Assembly: GCF_027923405.1 (NCBI RefSeq)
Contig: NZ_BQYI01000001.1
Span: 1,094,501 to 1,158,500, forward strand
Origin: Paenibacillus sp. YYML68
Lineage (GTDB): Bacteria; Bacillota; Bacilli; Paenibacillales; NBRC-103111
Length of the DNA stretch: 64,000 bases
Direction of reading: 5' to 3'
Shown piece after piece: positions 22,496 through 31,363 of the stretch. The notes under the pieces are model-generated. The model saw nothing but the letters and a program-made list of their open reading frames with translations. It did no database searches and was not told where the DNA came from. The first letter of the stretch is position 1, and every line of letters starts with the position of its first letter. The translations under genes were made by a program, and so were the position numbers.

Positions 22496-23729
22496 CGTTT
22501 GGGTGGCGCAGGCGGGATAGCGCACGAACCGTGCGCTAACATCGCCGCGCGGTGGGCACGCGGGCGTGGCGCAGGCGGGATAGCGCACGAACCGTGCGCT
22601 AACATCGCCGCGCGTTGGGCGCGCCAGGGTGGCGCAGGCGGTATAGCGCACGAACCGTGCGCTAACGTCGCCGCGCGGGTGGCGCGCCAGGGAGGCGCAG
22701 GCGGTATAGCGCACGAAAGGTGCGCTAACATCGCCGCGCGGGTGGCGCGCCAGCGTGGCGCAGGCGGTATAGCGCACGAAAGGTGCGCTAACATCGCCGC
22801 GCGGGTGGCGCGCCAGCGTGGCGCAGGCGGTATAGCGCACGAACCGTGCGCTAACGTCGCCGCGCGGTGGGCACGCCAGCGTGGCGCAGGCGGGATAGCG
22901 CACGAACCGTGCGCTATCCGCGCCGCGCAGGTGGCGCGCCAGCGTGACGCAGGCGGTATAGCGCACGAACCGTGCGCTAATGAGGCCACGCGATGGGCGC
23001 GCCAGCGTGACGCAGGCGGTATAGCGCACGAACCGTGCGCTAATGAGGCCACGCGATGGGCGCGCCAGCGTGACGCAGGCGGTATAGCGCACGAACCGTG
23101 CGCTAACATCGCCGCGCGGTGGGCACGCCATCGTGGCGCAGGCGTTATAGCGCACGAACCGTGCGCTAACGATGCCGCGCGGGTGGTGCGCGCCATCGTG
23201 GCGCAGGCGTTATAGCGCACGAACCGTGCGCTAACGACGCTGCGCGGTGCGCGTGCCAGCGTGGCGCAGGCGTTATAGCGCACGAACCGTGCGCTATCCG
23301 CGCCGCGCGGGTGGGCACGCCATCGTGGCGCAGGCGGTATAGCGCACGAACCGTGCGCTAACGTCGCCGCGCAGGTGGCGCGCCAGCGTGACGCAGGCGG
23401 TATAGCGCACGAACCGTGCGCTAATGAGGCCACGCGATGGGCGCGCCAGCATGACGCAGGCGGGATAGCGCACGAACCGTGCGCTATCCGCGCCGCGCGG
23501 GTGGGCACGCCATCGTGGCGCAGGCGGTATAGCGCACGAACCGTGCGCTAACGTCGCCGCGCAGGTGGCGCGCCAGCGTGACGCAGGCGGTATAGCGCAC
23601 GAACCGTGCGCTAATGAGGCCACGCGATGGGCGCGCCAGCATGACGCAGGCGGTATAGCGCACGAACCGTGCGCTAACATCGCCGCGTAGGTGGCACGCC
23701 AGCATGACGCAGGCGGTATAGTTGTTTTT
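22496..23729 (+). repeat. Palindromic tandem array 1: 63-bp units, 19 full copies plus a partial
   Basis: Cores start at 22518, 22581, 22644, 22707, 22770, 22833, 22896, 22959, 23022, 23085, 23148, 23213, 23276, 23340, 23403, 23466, 23530, 23593 and 23656; a truncated unit stops at about 23720. The period is 63 bp with a few 64-65 steps. Each unit has stem TAGCGCAC, loop GAACC (GAAAG in units 4 and 5) and stem GTGCGCTA, then a CGCCA/TGGCG mini-hairpin, weakened in units with TGACG. The intervening sequence is also repeated, mainly in a CGCCGCGC form and a TGAGGCCACG form. A block of about 190 bp from 23311 recurs at 23501. Very GC-rich; long open frames here are by-products of a period divisible by three. 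Confidence 0.95.
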
Positions 23730-23775
23730 AATAGAATACGTCACGCCTTGAGTGGTGGCCTTGTGAAATGAGAAC

Positions 23776-23804
23776 TTGTAGCATATAGACTGTTGAGTTA
23801 TAAT
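23776..23804 (+). promoter_or_regulatory. Promoter upstream of the nuclease-like gene
   Basis: TTGTAG at 23776-23781, a 17-base spacer and a perfect TATAAT at 23799-23804. Expected start near 23811. The transcript would meet the strong terminator at 23843-23885 before reaching the gene at 23926. Confidence 0.6.
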
Positions 23805-23842
23805 TTAGTGAAATAAATTCATACTTATCGGACGTGAAGCAC

Positions 23843-23885
23843 ACGCCGCTCATTCTTAAATAGAATGGAGCGGCGTTTTTGTTTT
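23843..23885 (+). terminator. Strong terminator in the leader of the nuclease-like gene
   Basis: ACGCCGCTC plus ATTCT pairs with AGAAT plus GAGCGGCGT around a 5-base TAAAT loop, followed by TTTTTGTTTT. It lies between the promoter at 23776 and the gene at 23926, so it could be an attenuator or end a small RNA of about 75 nt. Confidence 0.85.
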
Positions 23886-23925
23886 GACCAGCTTAAGCTG
23901 TAGTTAATCGTAAGTGAGGGTGATA

Positions 23926-24606
23926 ATGAAGATGCGATTGGCAGAGGATGTATACGAAGCTTTCATGAAAGAACAGGTCCTCAAAGCAACGGGTGACCGA
24001 AAAAGGAGGTTAGCCGATGGACTAGGTCATGCCGAAAGGTTGTTTCTTGAGCAGGTATGGTGGCCGGCTGTTGGACATTTTGATTATCTTCATGCGGAGT
24101 ATGAAGTGAGGGATTTTAAGGATGGACGAAGGTATGTGGATTTTGCTTATCTGCGACCACCGTATAAGGTCTGTATAGAACTTGATGGTTATGGGCCACA
24201 TTGCCGTGAAATTACCCGAGCTCAGTTCGCAGATCAACTCATCAGGCAAAATCATCTCGTGTTAGATCAATGGATCGTGTTTCGCTTCGCTTACGATGAA
24301 ATTAAAGAGAAGCCGCGACAGTGTCAGCAAACGATCTTGCAGCTCATGGGTAACTGGTATGGTGATTTCAAGCATGTGGAGTGCGACATAAATTACAAGG
24401 AACGAGAAGTGCTGCGCTTCGCAGCACAGAAGCTAGGAGTCGTATCTCCCGTTGAGCTTAGTAAGCATATGGGTGTTAGTACGCGTGTTGTTCGGGAGTT
24501 GCTGCATGCTCTATGTAAAAAGGAACTGCTTGTTCCGTTATCCGGAGTGTCGAGGATACGCTCGTATGGTCTCCATCCAAGGTGGAAAGGATGGGCTATG
24601 CTGTGA
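23926..24606 (+). CDS. Restriction-endonuclease-fold protein (DUF559/Vsr-like) with C-terminal winged helix
   Basis: 226 residues. The middle section reads like a PD-(D/E)XK nuclease core: 'RYVDFAYLRP' (Asp72), 'KVCIELDGYGPH' (Glu85, Asp87), 'DQLIRQNHLVLDQWIVFRFA' and 'YDEIKEKPRQCQQTILQL', as in DUF559/Vsr-like endonuclease domains, with no obvious catalytic Lys after ExD. The C-terminus (about 155-220: 'VVSPVELSKHMGVSTRVVRE') is a winged-helix-like DNA-binding segment. Similar proteins are, to my knowledge, common in Paenibacillus without known function. Its DNA is AT-richer than its neighbours and it is the only gene between the two palindromic arrays. ATG 23926 follows GAGGG; an in-frame GTG at 23914 is an alternative. 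Confidence 0.75.
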   Translation: MKMRLAEDVYEAFMKEQVLKATGDRKRRLADGLGHAERLFLEQVWWPAVGHFDYLHAEYEVRDFKDGRRYVDFAYLRPPYKVCIELDGYGPHCREITRAQFADQLIRQNHLVLDQWIVFRFAYDEIKEKPRQCQQTILQLMGNWYGDFKHVECDINYKEREVLRFAAQKLGVVSPVELSKHMGVSTRVVRELLHALCKKELLVPLSGVSRIRSYGLHPRWKGWAML

Positions 24607-24649
24607 TTGTGGTGTAAGGAGTGGCGTGTGTAATAACTTCGTTAGGTAG

Positions 24650-25735
24650 CGCTCAGCCAGCGCCATAGCGCACGAACCGTGCGCTATCGCCGTCGCGCGC
24701 CGCGCGCCCAAGCGCTCTGCCAGCGCAATAGCGCACGAAGCGTGCGCTATTGCCGTCGCGTGTGCCGCACGCCCCAGCGCTCAGCCAGCGCAATAGCGCA
24801 CGAACCGTGCGCTATCGCCGCCGCACGCCCCACGCGCCAGCGCCTCGCAGGCGCAATAGCGCACGAACCGTGCGCTATTGCCGCCGCGCGCCGCGCGCCC
24901 GAGCGCTCAGCCAGCGCAATAGCGCACGAACCGTGCGTTATCGCCGTCGCACGCCCCACGCGCCAGCGCCTCGCAGGCGCAATAGCGCACGAACCGTGCG
25001 CTATCGCCGTCGCGCGCCGCGCGCCCAAGCGCTCAGCCAGCGCAATAGCGCACGAAACGTGCGCTATTGCCGTCGCGCGCCGCGCGCCCAAGCGCTCAGC
25101 CAGCGCAATAGCGCATGAACCGTGCGCTATCGCCGTCGCACGCCCCACGCGCCAGCGCCTCGCAGGCGCAATAGCGCACGAACCGTGCGCTATCGCCGCC
25201 GCGCGCCGCGCGCCCGAGCGCTCAGCCAGCGCAATAGCGCACGAAACGTGCGCTACCGCCGCGGCGCGCCTCCCGCGCCAGCGCCTCGCAGGCGCCATAG
25301 CGCACGAATGGTGCGCTATTGCCGTCGCGCGCCTCCCGCGCCAGCGCCTCGCAGGCGCCATAGCGCACGAATGGTGCGCTATTGCCGTCGCGCGCCCCGC
25401 GCGCCAGCGCCTCGCAGGCGCAATAGCGCACGAACCGTGCGCTATCGCCGCCGCGCCCCGCGTGCCTGCGCTCTGCCAGCGCAATAGCGCACGAAGCATG
25501 CGCTATGGCCGTCGCGCGCCCCGCGTGCTAGCGCTCAGCCAGCGCCATAGCGCACGAACCGTGCGCTATCGCCGTCGCGCGCCCCCCGCGCCAGCGCCTC
25601 GCAGGCGCAATAGCGCACGAACCGTGCGCTATCGCCGTCGCGCGCCCCCCGCGCCAGCGCCTCGCAGGCGCTATAGCGCACGAACCGTGCGCTATCGCCG
25701 CCGCGCGCCCCCCGCGCCAGCGCCTCGCTAAGCCT
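24650..25735 (+). repeat. Palindromic tandem array 2: 63-bp units, 17 copies
   Basis: Cores start at 24666, 24729, 24794, 24857, 24920, 24983, 25046, 25109, 25172, 25235, 25298, 25361, 25424, 25485, 25548, 25611 and 25674. Same orientation and same core as array 1 (stem ATAGCGCAC / GTGCGCTAT), with loops GAACC, GAAGC, GAAAC and GAATG. Each unit has a second hairpin of one of two kinds: GCGCT-CAGCC-AGCGC or GCGCCT-CGC-AGGCGC. In the first half the two kinds often alternate. The last unit runs into the stop codon of the minus-strand araC-type gene (25728-25730). Confidence 0.95.
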
Positions 25736-26651
25736 CGCCCTGCATGCGCTGCTTGAACGTTCTCGGCGAGCATTGGTTGTGGCGCTTGAACAGCTTGTAG
25801 AACTGCGCCATGTTCGGAATGCCGACGCGCTCGCCGATCTCCGCGATGCTGAGGTCTTGCGTCAGTAGGAGGCGTTCGGCCGTCTTGATGCGCTTATAGT
25901 TGACATAATCCACGAACGACAGGCCGATCACCTTATGGAACCGCTTGATGAAATAGTGGTAGCTCAGATGCACCAGCTCGCACACGTCCTCCACCGTCAG
26001 CTTCTCCGTCAGATGGCGGTCGATATAATCGAGCGCGGGCTGCAGCCGCACCAGCTCCGCGTCCTGTGCGCCATAGCCGAGCAGCGAGCGGGTATCGCTG
26101 CGTATGAACAGCAGGAGCAGCTGCTTGATCGCTGCGCTGACGGCCAGCTCGTAGCCGCGCCCGCGCGCCTGCGCCTCCCGGAAGATCGTCATAACGAGGG
26201 CGAAGGCGTCTTGCCGGGCGCGAGCATTTTCGACCCAGATGTAATTCAGACGACTCAGTGGCTCGGTCAGCTCCGAGAATGCGCTCAAGTACGGCAGTGT
26301 GCTCTGGTCTATATGCCTCGTCAGATCGACCTGGAACACGACATAACGGAGTTCCTCGGCCGAGGCACGCTGCGTGCGATGAAGCTGGGACGAGCCTAAC
26401 GTGTACACATCCCCCGGCCCGAGCACGGTGTAATCGTCCTGCGTCTGCACGCCGAGCCGTCCCTCCAGCATGACGAGCAGCTCGACCTCCTTATGGTAAT
26501 GCCACTTCATCGGCGCAGGCGGCTGCTCCATTGATAGGGAGTCGGATGGCTCCGAGCGAATCTCCCATATTTTCAGGAAGAGAAGCGGGTTCTGGTAGAC
26601 GACGTCCTCGATGATGACATCAGTTGCGGCGGCGTTCGGCAGGCTGGTCAT
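25728..26651 (-). CDS. AraC-family transcriptional regulator with cupin sensor domain
   Basis: About 307 residues. The N-terminal cupin-like ligand domain (about 45-130: 'MKWHYHKEVELLVMLEGRLG', 'LGPGDVYTLGSSQLHRTQ') is followed by two helix-turn-helix motifs at about 210-305 ('LTVEDVCELVHLSYHYFIKR', 'LSIAEIGERVGIPNMAQFYK'). Such proteins usually activate sugar-utilisation genes. It is divergent from the ThuA-like gene, its most likely target (inference). ATG 26651 is chosen with AGGAGG about 12 bases upstream; the frame stays open further upstream without a site. Its stop codon abuts palindromic array 2. Confidence 0.9.
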   Translation of the reverse strand: MTSLPNAAATDVIIEDVVYQNPLLFLKIWEIRSEPSDSLSMEQPPAPMKWHYHKEVELLVMLEGRLGVQTQDDYTVLGPGDVYTLGSSQLHRTQRASAEELRYVVFQVDLTRHIDQSTLPYLSAFSELTEPLSRLNYIWVENARARQDAFALVMTIFREAQARGRGYELAVSAAIKQLLLLFIRSDTRSLLGYGAQDAELVRLQPALDYIDRHLTEKLTVEDVCELVHLSYHYFIKRFHKVIGLSFVDYVNYKRIKTAERLLLTQDLSIAEIGERVGIPNMAQFYKLFKRHNQCSPRTFKQRMQGEA

Positions 26652-26856
26652 GGCGTGGGGGCCTCCTATCTGTAGGGCGATATTGCATATATGCGTACGA
26701 TCATAATTCTCAGACTCTATGAACGTTATCATAGCACAGACGCTCGGCCGAGAACACAATCGAATATAGATCGGGCACAATTCAGCATATCTTTGGGCCT
26801 GTTGATTCAATATACTGGTAGTAATACGAATGATGAAGCCGAAGGGGATGGATGCG

Positions 26857-27585
26857 ATGAGCAGCAAGCTGCGAGTTACGATCTGGAACGAATTCCGTCA
26901 TGAGAAAGAAAACGAGAAGGTGCGTTCGGTGTATCCGAACGGCATCCATACGGCGATCGGCGAAGGCCTCGCCCATGAGGTCGAGGTGACGTACGCGACG
27001 CTGGACGAGCCTGAGCATGGGCTGAGTGAGCAGCGCTTGAATGAGACGGATGTGCTCATCTGGTGGGGGCACAAGGCGCATGGGGATGTGCAGGATTACA
27101 TCGTGGAGCGCGTGCAGCAGCGGGTATGGCAAGGGATGGGCTTGATCGTGCTGCATTCTGGACATTTCTCCAAGGTGTTCAAGCGGCTGATGGGCACGTC
27201 CTGCGACTTGAAGTGGCGCGAGGCCGACGAGAAGGAGCGCATCTGGGTCGTCGCCCCGAACCATCCGATCGCAGAGGGCATCGGGGAATACATCGAGCTG
27301 CCTGCGGAGGAGATGTATGGCGAGCACTTCGACATTCCGGCGCCGGACGAGCTCATTATGGTGAGCTGGTTCGAGGGCGGCGAGGTGTTCCGATCCGGCT
27401 GCACGTTCTCAAGAGGCCAAGGGAAGATCTTCTACTTCCGTCCCGGCCACGAGACGTACCCGACGTACTACAACGAGCAGGTGCGCCGCGTCATCCGCAA
27501 CGCCGTCCATTGGGCCGCGCCGACGACGCGCGAGTATCCGAAGTATGGCAATCATCAGCCGCTGGAGTCGATTAAGGGCAAGTAG
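26857..27585 (+). CDS. ThuA-like domain protein (trehalose utilisation family)
   Basis: About 242 residues of the ThuA family (class I glutamine-amidotransferase-like fold): '[20 protein letters not shown]' near the N-terminus, '[18 protein letters not shown]' near 70, '[20 protein letters not shown]' near 100, '[15 protein letters not shown]' near 200. ThuA proteins are linked to trehalose and related sugar metabolism; the exact reaction is not settled. Start taken at the ATG with AAGGGG 9 bases upstream; an in-frame ATG at 26830 is less likely. Divergent from the AraC-type regulator. A terminator follows. Confidence 0.88.
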   Translation: MSSKLRVTIWNEFRHEKENEKVRSVYPNGIHTAIGEGLAHEVEVTYATLDEPEHGLSEQRLNETDVLIWWGHKAHGDVQDYIVERVQQRVWQGMGLIVLHSGHFSKVFKRLMGTSCDLKWREADEKERIWVVAPNHPIAEGIGEYIELPAEEMYGEHFDIPAPDELIMVSWFEGGEVFRSGCTFSRGQGKIFYFRPGHETYPTYYNEQVRRVIRNAVHWAAPTTREYPKYGNHQPLESIKGK

Positions 27586-27630
27586 TGTCGACTTTAAGTA
27601 AGTGAATATGTAGGATGTGTTATTTAATCA

Positions 27631-27673
27631 GAGCTTCTGTTGCCCCCCGATAAGGAGGGGTCAGGAGCTTTTT
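27631..27673 (+). terminator. Terminator after the ThuA-like gene
   Basis: AGCTTCTG pairs with CAGGAGCT and the inner CCCC with GGGG, ending in TTTTT. Confidence 0.75.
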
Positions 27674-27795
27674 AGTTATCATAAGTGTTGTGATAAGGAT
27701 AATCACTGTGCGCTATCAGGTTATATATTAATTACTAAACGGTACATGCTATTAGAGATGAGGTTGGTGGACATATTGCCTGCATGAGTTCTTCT

Positions 27796-28089
27796 TCAAG
27801 GACCGAGGAGAATCGTACCAGCTACCATATACATTGGAAAGGCAAGTAGACATATTAAATTAAGTAGTATTAACATTACGTCGATTTTATTTTCAAACAA
27901 TTTGAATGAGCGGCCAGCGACTAATATGCCAACTGGAGGTAAGATCCATGTACTAGCTACTCCGAATCCATCTATCCACATCGTGTTAGATGTGTTCGCC
28001 AAATCAATGAAAAATAACACACTTGCAATGGACACTGTTGCAGCTGCTATTAGACGATAGGTATTAACATTAGATGTAATTGTGATCAT
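27796..28089 (-). CDS. Small membrane protein, promoter region split by an IS
   Basis: About 97 residues with three hydrophobic segments ('AAATVSIASVLFFIDLA', 'ILPPVGILVAGRSF', 'VMLILLNLICLLAFPMYMVA'). No family recognised. The start is uncertain: ATG 28089 directly abuts AAGGAG; ATG 28098 lies upstream of that. The IS4-like element at 28109-29580 is inserted just ahead of the gene, separating it from the AT-rich DNA (29590-29679) that would have carried its promoter, so it may now be silent or driven from the IS end. Confidence 0.5.
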   Translation of the reverse strand: MITITSNVNTYRLIAAATVSIASVLFFIDLANTSNTMWIDGFGVASTWILPPVGILVAGRSFKLFENKIDVMLILLNLICLLAFPMYMVAGTILLGP

Positions 28090-28099
28090 CTCCTTCATT

Positions 28100-28108
28100 A
28101 TGTGAGAA
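28100..28108 (+). repeat. 9-bp target-site duplication, left copy
   Basis: ATGTGAGAA flanks the left inverted repeat of the IS4-like element; the identical right copy is at 29581-29589. Confidence 0.9.
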
Positions 28109-29580
28109 CAGTAGCGTTGCATAAATCATGACATCTAAAATGGTGGAATATTCAGAAATTAGTTTTCAAATTCCAAGGGCCAAAAACTTACGGGGTACCC
28201 CTGAAACAGGCAGTTGCTGTCCATTTGTAATATTCATCCTTTTCAAGTTGATGATTGGTTTTTTCGACTTAGGCGACTTACTGGTCTTTCTGTTTCTTCT
28301 GTCGCCCTCTCGAAGTTCGACTTGGTTTTCGCTCTACTGCTGCGACCATCCTCAGCCACGGTTGCCACATGAGTTCTTTCAAAGCCTCAATGAGTTCCGT
28401 TAACGTTCGACTCGTTCCCAGTTCTAGCTTCATAAGCAGCAGCAAGCAGTATGCAATTAAACAGATCCAAATCTGATTCATCACTGCGTTCTCGCTGTCA
28501 CCGTAAAAACAGGTTAGCTTCAGGTTCTGCTTGACCCACCGGAAGAACATCTCGATCTGCCAGCGGCTACGATACAGGTCACCAAGCTCTTCTGCCGTCA
28601 GGTCGAACCGATTCGTAATGATACGGACCTCATTACCGCGACCGTCTGTGGTGACGATCATACGAAGGGGTGCTGCATGCGCTTGTGAGCTTTGCCTAGC
28701 ACGACTTTGACATCGCGGATGATGTCTGAATCTGTGTTCACCGAAAGTTCTTCCACTTCTTCGACAACAGCATTGTCCTTTAATCGTGATACGAATCGAA
28801 TGCCACGCTCGCAGTAACTGTCGTATTTGCCGTAGTCCAGATACCCGCGGTCCATCAGATACGTGACGTCCGACTCATCGATCAGGACGTCCTTTTGGCT
28901 GCGGTCTGCGGGCCTTGCAGGCGTAACCACTGCCTTATCCGGATAAACATGGTCGGGGTCAGCAAATGCCACTCGCAGGTGCAGTTTCACGCCTGCTTTC
29001 GTTTTTCGGAAAGTCGCCCATTTATACCGCTGTAGGCAAACGCTGATCGTAGAAGAGTCTATAATCTTGACCGTTCCGATGCGCCCTGATACCGGCCTAG
29101 CATCTCGATGCAACTGTGTAATGAGATTACAAAGGATGGCTTGAAGTACTTCTGGGTCCAGTTGATTATTTTTACGGGACAACTGGGATGCGCTGATCGA
29201 AGCAATGCCGAGTTGCTTTTGAAATTCCTCGTCGTGCTCCAGCTTTCGCATGATGGAACGAAGACCCTTTCGCTTCTCTAACTGTGCTTCGATGAAGATG
29301 TACAGAAAGACTAAGGTGTCGAGCTTTTTCACATAACGGTCGAGCGTAGTCGTGCTTTGCCAATTCGGGATGATGTTTGGATTTATTGGTGCAACCCATT
29401 TACCAAATGCAGAAAATAGTGTATCCTTGTCCATGCGTATCTCCTAAGTTAGGGATTTGGACAGGGCTACCTGTTACCCTAATTTTAGGAGTTTTTTGTT
29501 GCAGAGGACGACCTATTTATTACAATAATAGCACAATTTGTCCAAGCTGTTCGCGTGTTAGTTTTTATGCAACGCTACTG
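28109..29580 (-). mobile_element. IS4-family-like insertion sequence, 1472 bp
   Basis: Terminal inverted repeats CAGTAGCGTTGCATAAA at both ends (28109 onward and, reversed, ending 29580), with 9-bp duplications ATGTGAGAA outside. It carries one minus-strand DDE transposase gene broken by a single-base frameshift. Intact ends plus perfect duplications indicate a fairly recent insertion, upstream of the small membrane-protein gene. Confidence 0.92.
28278..29434 (-). pseudogene. IS4-like DDE transposase, frameshifted
   Basis: The first frame (29434 down to 28658) has 'TVKIIDSSTISVC' (first Asp) and 'YLMDRGYLDYGKYD' (second Asp), ending in 'HKRMQHPFV'. The second frame (28661-28278) resumes at 'MIVTTDGRGNEVRIITNR' and holds the YREK-type motif 'LYRSRWQIEMFFRWVKQ' (catalytic Glu). 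Adding one C to the CCCC run near 28663 would restore 'HPLRMIVTTD' and one protein of roughly 385 residues. The catalytic triad is split between frames, so the copy is probably inactive unless frameshifting occurs. Confidence 0.85.
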
Positions 29581-29747
29581 ATGTGAGAAGTGTTTTTTTA
29601 ATCGATCAAGTTATTTTAACATTAGAGTGTATAAGATGTCGGTACTGGGCTATAAAAAATAAAAACCGACCGCCCCCTGTGTCACAATAGTTGTCGTACC
29701 CCTCGATAAAAAGTATAGTAGAACCAGAGAGGCAGAGGTGACGGACG

Positions 29748-30245
29748 ATGGCTAGATACAGTGAGGAATTGAAACGCAACATACAACTACGAATGATCCC
29801 CCCGCATAATGAATCCGTGAGTCAGATTGCAAGAGACAGCGGCCTGTCCGAAGGGACGCTGTACAAGTGGCAAAAAGAAGCCCGAGCGAACGGCGCTGTC
29901 GTTCCAGGTGGCGGAGCAGAGCCCGAGAAATGGAGTAGTCGGGATAAGTTTTCGATTGTGCTGGAAACCGCTACGTTGAGCGAAGTCGAACTGGCCGAAT
30001 ACTGTCGTGCCAAAGGACTCTACGCAGAACAGATTGAAGCTTGGCGGGATGCTTGTATGCAAGCCAATGGTGGACTCGCCCAACAGGCATCCCAGCTGCA
30101 AAAAGAACTCCGAACTAAAGAGCGAGAAATGAAAACGCTCACTCGGGAGTTAAAACGAAAGGAAGCTGCTCTAGCCGAAACGGCAGCGCTTCTCGTGCTG
30201 CGAAAAAAGGCACAGTCGATCTGGGGGGACCAAGAGGACGCATGA
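29748..30245 (+). CDS. IS3-like transposase OrfA (helix-turn-helix protein)
   Basis: 165 residues. An N-terminal HTH ('ESVSQIARDSGLSEGTLYKW', about 25-45), a second HTH-like part ('TATLSEVELAEYCRAKGLYA') and a C-terminal Lys/Glu-rich coiled coil ('LRTKEREMKTLTRELKRKEA'). It binds the element's ends and works with the integrase encoded in the overlapping downstream frame. ATG start after AGAGGTGA. Confidence 0.88.
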   Translation: MARYSEELKRNIQLRMIPPHNESVSQIARDSGLSEGTLYKWQKEARANGAVVPGGGAEPEKWSSRDKFSIVLETATLSEVELAEYCRAKGLYAEQIEAWRDACMQANGGLAQQASQLQKELRTKEREMKTLTRELKRKEAALAETAALLVLRKKAQSIWGDQEDA

Positions 30246-31312
30246 TCAGTGCCTCAGATCGACGAATGGCCATGGAACTGATCCAAGAAGCAGTAGATGC
30301 TGGAGCCAAAGAAGAGGCGGCCTGCCAAGAGATCGGATTAACGCAGCGGACCTTGCAGCGGTGGCGCAAAGAGGGCGCACCGCAAGAGGATCAACGGCCG
30401 CATGCGGTAAGGCCTGCCCCATCCCACAAGCTAAGTGAAGTGGAACGTCAACAGATCATCGAGGTCGTGAACCAGCCGGCATACAAGAGCCTTCCACCTA
30501 GCCAAATCGTACCACGACTGGCTGATGAGGGTGTCTACATGGCGTCCGAATCGACATTCTATCGCGTAATGCATGCTCATGGACAGCAGCACCATCGAGG
30601 TCGCAGTAAGAAGCCTGTTTCGAAGCCGTTAACGAGCCATTGTGCTGTGGCGGCCAACCAAGTGTGGATGTGGGACATCACCTGGCTGCCTGGTCCTGTG
30701 AAGGGTTTATTCTACTACCTCTATCTCATCCTTGATCTATTCAGCCGAAAAATCGTAGGCTGGGAGGTATGGAATGAAGAATCCGCGGAGCATGCGAGCA
30801 CATTGGTTCGTCGAACGGTCCTGAGCGAACAGTGCGTTGTGCGCAAGGAGCCGCTGGTCCTGCATTCGGATAACGGGAGTCCGATGAAGGGTGCCACTCT
30901 ACTTGAAACGTTATACAGCCTAGGAATCACGCCCTCCAAAAGCAGGCCGCGTGTCAGCAACGATAACCCTTACGCCGAGTCGGTGTTTCGCACCTGCAAA
31001 TACCGCCCCAGCTACCCGTTACATGGATTTAAGTCGACGACAGAAGCCCGTGAATGGGTACGGAAGTTCGTCCATTGGTATAACACTGAGCATCACCACA
31101 GCGGGCTTAATTTCCTGACCCCTAACCAAAGGCATAAGGGGCTTGCTGAACAGATTTTTGAGAAGAGAAAGCGAGTGTACGAACAAGCTAGACAGGACAA
31201 CCCGAGGCGGTGGTCCGGGAAGATAAGGAACTGGAGTCTAGACGAACGAGTGTATCTTAACCCCGAGAAAGTCCAGCACTCCATAGCTACAACAACGGCG
31301 ACACAAGCCTGA
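30242..31312 (+). CDS. IS3-like transposase OrfB (rve integrase, DDE)
   Basis: 356 residues. An N-terminal HTH ('EAACQEIGLTQRTLQRWRKE'), then the retroviral-integrase core with all three acidic residues: 'MWDITWLPG' (Asp about 140), 'LHSDNGSPM' (Asp about 216) and 'NPYAESVFRTCKY' (Glu about 246). 'FVHWYNTEHHHSGLNFLTP' is the usual C-terminal signature. Start overlaps OrfA by four bases. Appears full length and potentially active. Confidence 0.92.
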   Translation: MISASDRRMAMELIQEAVDAGAKEEAACQEIGLTQRTLQRWRKEGAPQEDQRPHAVRPAPSHKLSEVERQQIIEVVNQPAYKSLPPSQIVPRLADEGVYMASESTFYRVMHAHGQQHHRGRSKKPVSKPLTSHCAVAANQVWMWDITWLPGPVKGLFYYLYLILDLFSRKIVGWEVWNEESAEHASTLVRRTVLSEQCVVRKEPLVLHSDNGSPMKGATLLETLYSLGITPSKSRPRVSNDNPYAESVFRTCKYRPSYPLHGFKSTTEAREWVRKFVHWYNTEHHHSGLNFLTPNQRHKGLAEQIFEKRKRVYEQARQDNPRRWSGKIRNWSLDERVYLNPEKVQHSIATTTATQA

Positions 31313-31363
31313 TTGACTCTATTTAAATTTTCAAAGATTCACGACAACTATATTGACAAACAC

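Larger units (their letters stand above)
29680..31358 (+). mobile_element. IS3-like insertion sequence with two overlapping genes, 1679 bp
   Basis: Ends begin TGTCA and share ATAGTTGTCG eight bases further in: TGTCACAATAGTTGTCGT on the left; the right end, reversed, is TGTCAATATAGTTGTCGT. It encodes an HTH protein and an rve-type integrase, overlapping by ATGA. No exact duplication directly abuts the ends, but ACCGACCG occurs at 29665-29672 and 31362-31369, just outside both ends. Both genes look intact. Confidence 0.88.

Noticed and set aside
22304-23744. Several long open reading frames on both strands in array 1
   Set aside because: A 63-bp period is 21 codons, so any stop-free unit gives a long frame. 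The translations are simple repeats with no ribosome sites, and frames break at 64-65 bp steps.
22496-25735. CRISPR array
   Set aside because: Period and palindromic core look CRISPR-like, but the stretches between hairpins are themselves repeated, the unit drifts gradually, and there are no cas genes or leader.
22496-25735. REP/RAYT mobile system
   Set aside because: Palindromes fit, but no Y1 (HUH) transposase motif is encoded nearby; the adjacent protein has a different fold.
24679-25773. Repeat proteins of 250-350 residues encoded in array 2
   Set aside because: Same artefact of a stop-free 63-bp unit; Ala/Arg-rich translations in several frames at once and no start signals.
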